Origin: Alkalihalobacillus bogoriensis ATCC BAA-922
GTDB lineage: Bacteria; Bacillota; Bacilli; Bacillales; Bacillaceae_F
Reading direction: 5' to 3'
DNA length: 64,000 nt
Assembly (NCBI RefSeq): GCF_000621445.1
Contig: NZ_KK211281.1
Span: 61,300-125,299 of the forward strand
Positions 62,863 through 64,000 of the stretch are shown in pieces; within the stretch, counting starts at the first letter, position 1, and every line of letters begins with the position of its first letter. Below the pieces are notes generated by a model. That model was not told the DNA's origin. It worked only from the letters and a program-made list of their open reading frames with translations, and did no database searches. Made by a program: the position numbers and the translations under genes.

Positions 62863-63861
62863 ATGTATACAATAACAAGAAAAAGCTTGGCTCAACTATT
62901 AGGAGTAAGTGTTCTGGCTTTGTCATTGGCAGCTTGTGGAAATAGTGGAGCGGAATCAGAGCAAATTCCTGAAACAGATACAGAGGGAACACCAACTGAA
63001 CAGGTGGAAGAAGAAGCAACGACAAGAGTAATAACAGATGCGATGGGACATGAAGTAGTCGTTCCTGCAAATCCAGAGCGTGTAATTGCTAGTTATCTTG
63101 AAGATCATTTAGTGGCACTTGGAATTAAACCAGCAGCACAATGGAGTATAAGTGATGGACAAGGGGTTCAAGACTATCTTCAATATGAATTAAAGGATGT
63201 TCCAACAATTCCATATGATTTACCATTTGAAGCCGTGATGGAAATGAATCCAGATTTAATTATTGTGGAATCAGCTAGTATGGTTGAAGAAGGAAAGTAT
63301 GAACAATATAATAAAATCGCTCCGACGTATGTGATTGGAGTAGAAGTCAATAATGATTGGCGAGATGAATTAGTCCGTGTTGGACAAGTATTCGGGAAAG
63401 AGGAACTTGCAAACGAAGTGTTAACGGAGTATGATACAAAGGCAGCAGAGGCGAAAGCGTCGATTGAGACTGGGGTCGGTACACCATCCGTTGCAGCAGT
63501 ATGGTTAGTAGGCGGAAAGTTTTTCATGGTTGCTGAAACGGTTTCAAGTGGAGCTGTATTATATGGTGACCTTGAGTTAGAAGTACCTGAAGTTGTAAAA
63601 GAGATTTCTGAAAATGCGACCGGAAACTGGAATGAGATATCGTTAGAAAAACTAGCTGAACTTGATGCAGATCATTTATTTTTAATTAATAGTGATAATG
63701 GTGTGGAAACGACACCTTTAAGTGAATCTTTATGGGGATCAATTCCGGCTGTAAAAGCGGGAAATGTTCATGAATTTTCACCAAGCGAAAGCTGGCTATA
63801 CACAGGACCAATAGCTAATAGCCAAATTATTGACCATGTTGTAGAACGTTTAGTAAAGTAG
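62863..63861 (+). CDS. iron-siderophore ABC transporter substrate-binding lipoprotein
   Basis: 332 residues. Lipoprotein signal with LSLAACGNSG (Cys25 lipidated), an acidic Glu/Thr linker (about 28-55), then a type III periplasmic-binding fold (helical backbone) starting TRVITDAMGHEVVVPANPERV, FecB/FhuD/YclQ-like. GAGGGGGAT precedes the ATG at 62863. A Fur box upstream shows iron repression. No permease or ATPase follows in the window; a terminator comes at once, so it is a stand-alone binding protein sharing a transporter elsewhere, or for petrobactin made from the asb locus. Confidence 0.88.
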   Translation: MYTITRKSLAQLLGVSVLALSLAACGNSGAESEQIPETDTEGTPTEQVEEEATTRVITDAMGHEVVVPANPERVIASYLEDHLVALGIKPAAQWSISDGQGVQDYLQYELKDVPTIPYDLPFEAVMEMNPDLIIVESASMVEEGKYEQYNKIAPTYVIGVEVNNDWRDELVRVGQVFGKEELANEVLTEYDTKAAEAKASIETGVGTPSVAAVWLVGGKFFMVAETVSSGAVLYGDLELEVPEVVKEISENATGNWNEISLEKLAELDADHLFLINSDNGVETTPLSESLWGSIPAVKAGNVHEFSPSESWLYTGPIANSQIIDHVVERLVK

Positions 63862-63870
63862 TTTTTATCA

Positions 63871-63903
63871 AAAAAACGAAGTTCATTGAGCTTCGTTTTT
63901 TTT
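63871..63903. terminator. terminator after the binding protein
   Basis: AAAAAACGAAG pairs with CTTCGTTTTTT around a 9-base loop, followed by TT. It can work in both directions. Confidence 0.8.
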
Positions 63904-63918
63904 GTTTGTCTAAATGAA

Positions 63919-63941
63919 AACCCTAGGCTAGGCCTAGGGTT
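63919..63941 (-). terminator. perfect hairpin facing the minus strand
   Basis: AACCCTAGGC and GCCTAGGGTT pair perfectly with a 3-base loop; on the minus strand it is followed by TTTTC. It probably ends a minus-strand gene that lies beyond the right end of the window. No clear coding frame is visible in the last 60 bases. Confidence 0.45.
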
Positions 63942-64000
63942 CCAAAAAGCTTCTAGCGAGGTATTAAAAAAACTCCTCCGTGGTGCTAAAATATATTTGG

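Noticed and set aside
1..64000. tRNA or rRNA genes
   Set aside because: No cloverleaf-type T-loop plus CCA-end pattern and no rRNA-like conserved blocks were seen on either strand by eye.
63942..64000. Minus-strand gene end at the right border
   Set aside because: Only short frames are visible and none shows recognisable protein text; just the hairpin at 63919 hints at a gene outside.

Overview
The window reads as a chromosomal piece of a low-GC, spore-former-type Firmicute of the family Bacillaceae. Gene content (asbABCDEF petrobactin operon, RluF, Mqo, RsbU/SpoIIE-type phosphatase, Btr-like AraC regulator) and strong AGGAGG-type ribosome binding sites support this. The very acidic, Glu/Asp-rich secreted proteins would fit an alkaliphilic or salt-tolerant Bacillus relative, but the exact genus is an inference. 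I saw no rRNA or tRNA genes, no CRISPR array and no replication origin.

Region 1 (1-15.6 kb) is mobile DNA. It holds a complete tyrosine integrase, two small serine-recombinase-like proteins that lack the catalytic residues, several small element genes, a frameshifted large serine recombinase (LSR1) and an intact convergent large serine recombinase (LSR2). A 14-bp direct repeat at 5991-6004 and 15456-15469 brackets LSR2 and its cargo, which suggests a ~9.5-kb island. The cargo is a LysR regulator with a DRE-TIM acyl-transferase-like enzyme and an AEC transporter, a broken TrlF-type ATPase and an AAA/DUF4143 ATPase.

Region 2 (15.6-20.9 kb) is patchy: an alditol-oxidase-like flavoenzyme, a metallo-beta-lactamase-fold hydrolase, and a ~400-bp direct duplication (18355-18762 and 19861-20265) flanking a decayed secreted-protein gene.

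Region 3 (21-27.7 kb) is a beta-glucan utilisation locus. A 1139-residue cell-wall-anchored protein carries two GH16 catalytic domains and three carbohydrate-binding modules. A second secreted GH16 enzyme with a CBM6-like module and a LacI-type regulator follow. A 20-bp LacI-style palindrome and a cre-like site lie upstream.

Region 4 (27.7-39.6 kb) has a staygreen-family protein, RluF, an MFS transporter, an AraC/siderophore-binding fusion regulator and the complete petrobactin operon asbABCDEF. Several Fur boxes lie between them.

Region 5 (39.6-64 kb) carries a frameshifted DUF4198-like membrane protein pair, a TetR-controlled ABC-2 permease with a perfect 16-bp operator, an MntA/HepT toxin-antitoxin pair, a nitroreductase, a two-component system with its FtsX-type ABC transporter, a MerR regulator with a thiol-protein partner and a textbook MerR promoter, a VOC protein, an orphan RiPP-precursor-like peptide next to a GNAT enzyme, Mqo, a DUF2294 gene with an in-frame stop, a membrane PP2C phosphatase, an ABC transporter fused operonically to a PASTA-repeat membrane protein, and a Fur-controlled siderophore-binding lipoprotein. 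Two families of dispersed intergenic repeats run through this part: a ~60-bp element in three copies, and three clusters of ~20-bp palindromes spaced in a fixed 50/61/51-bp register.
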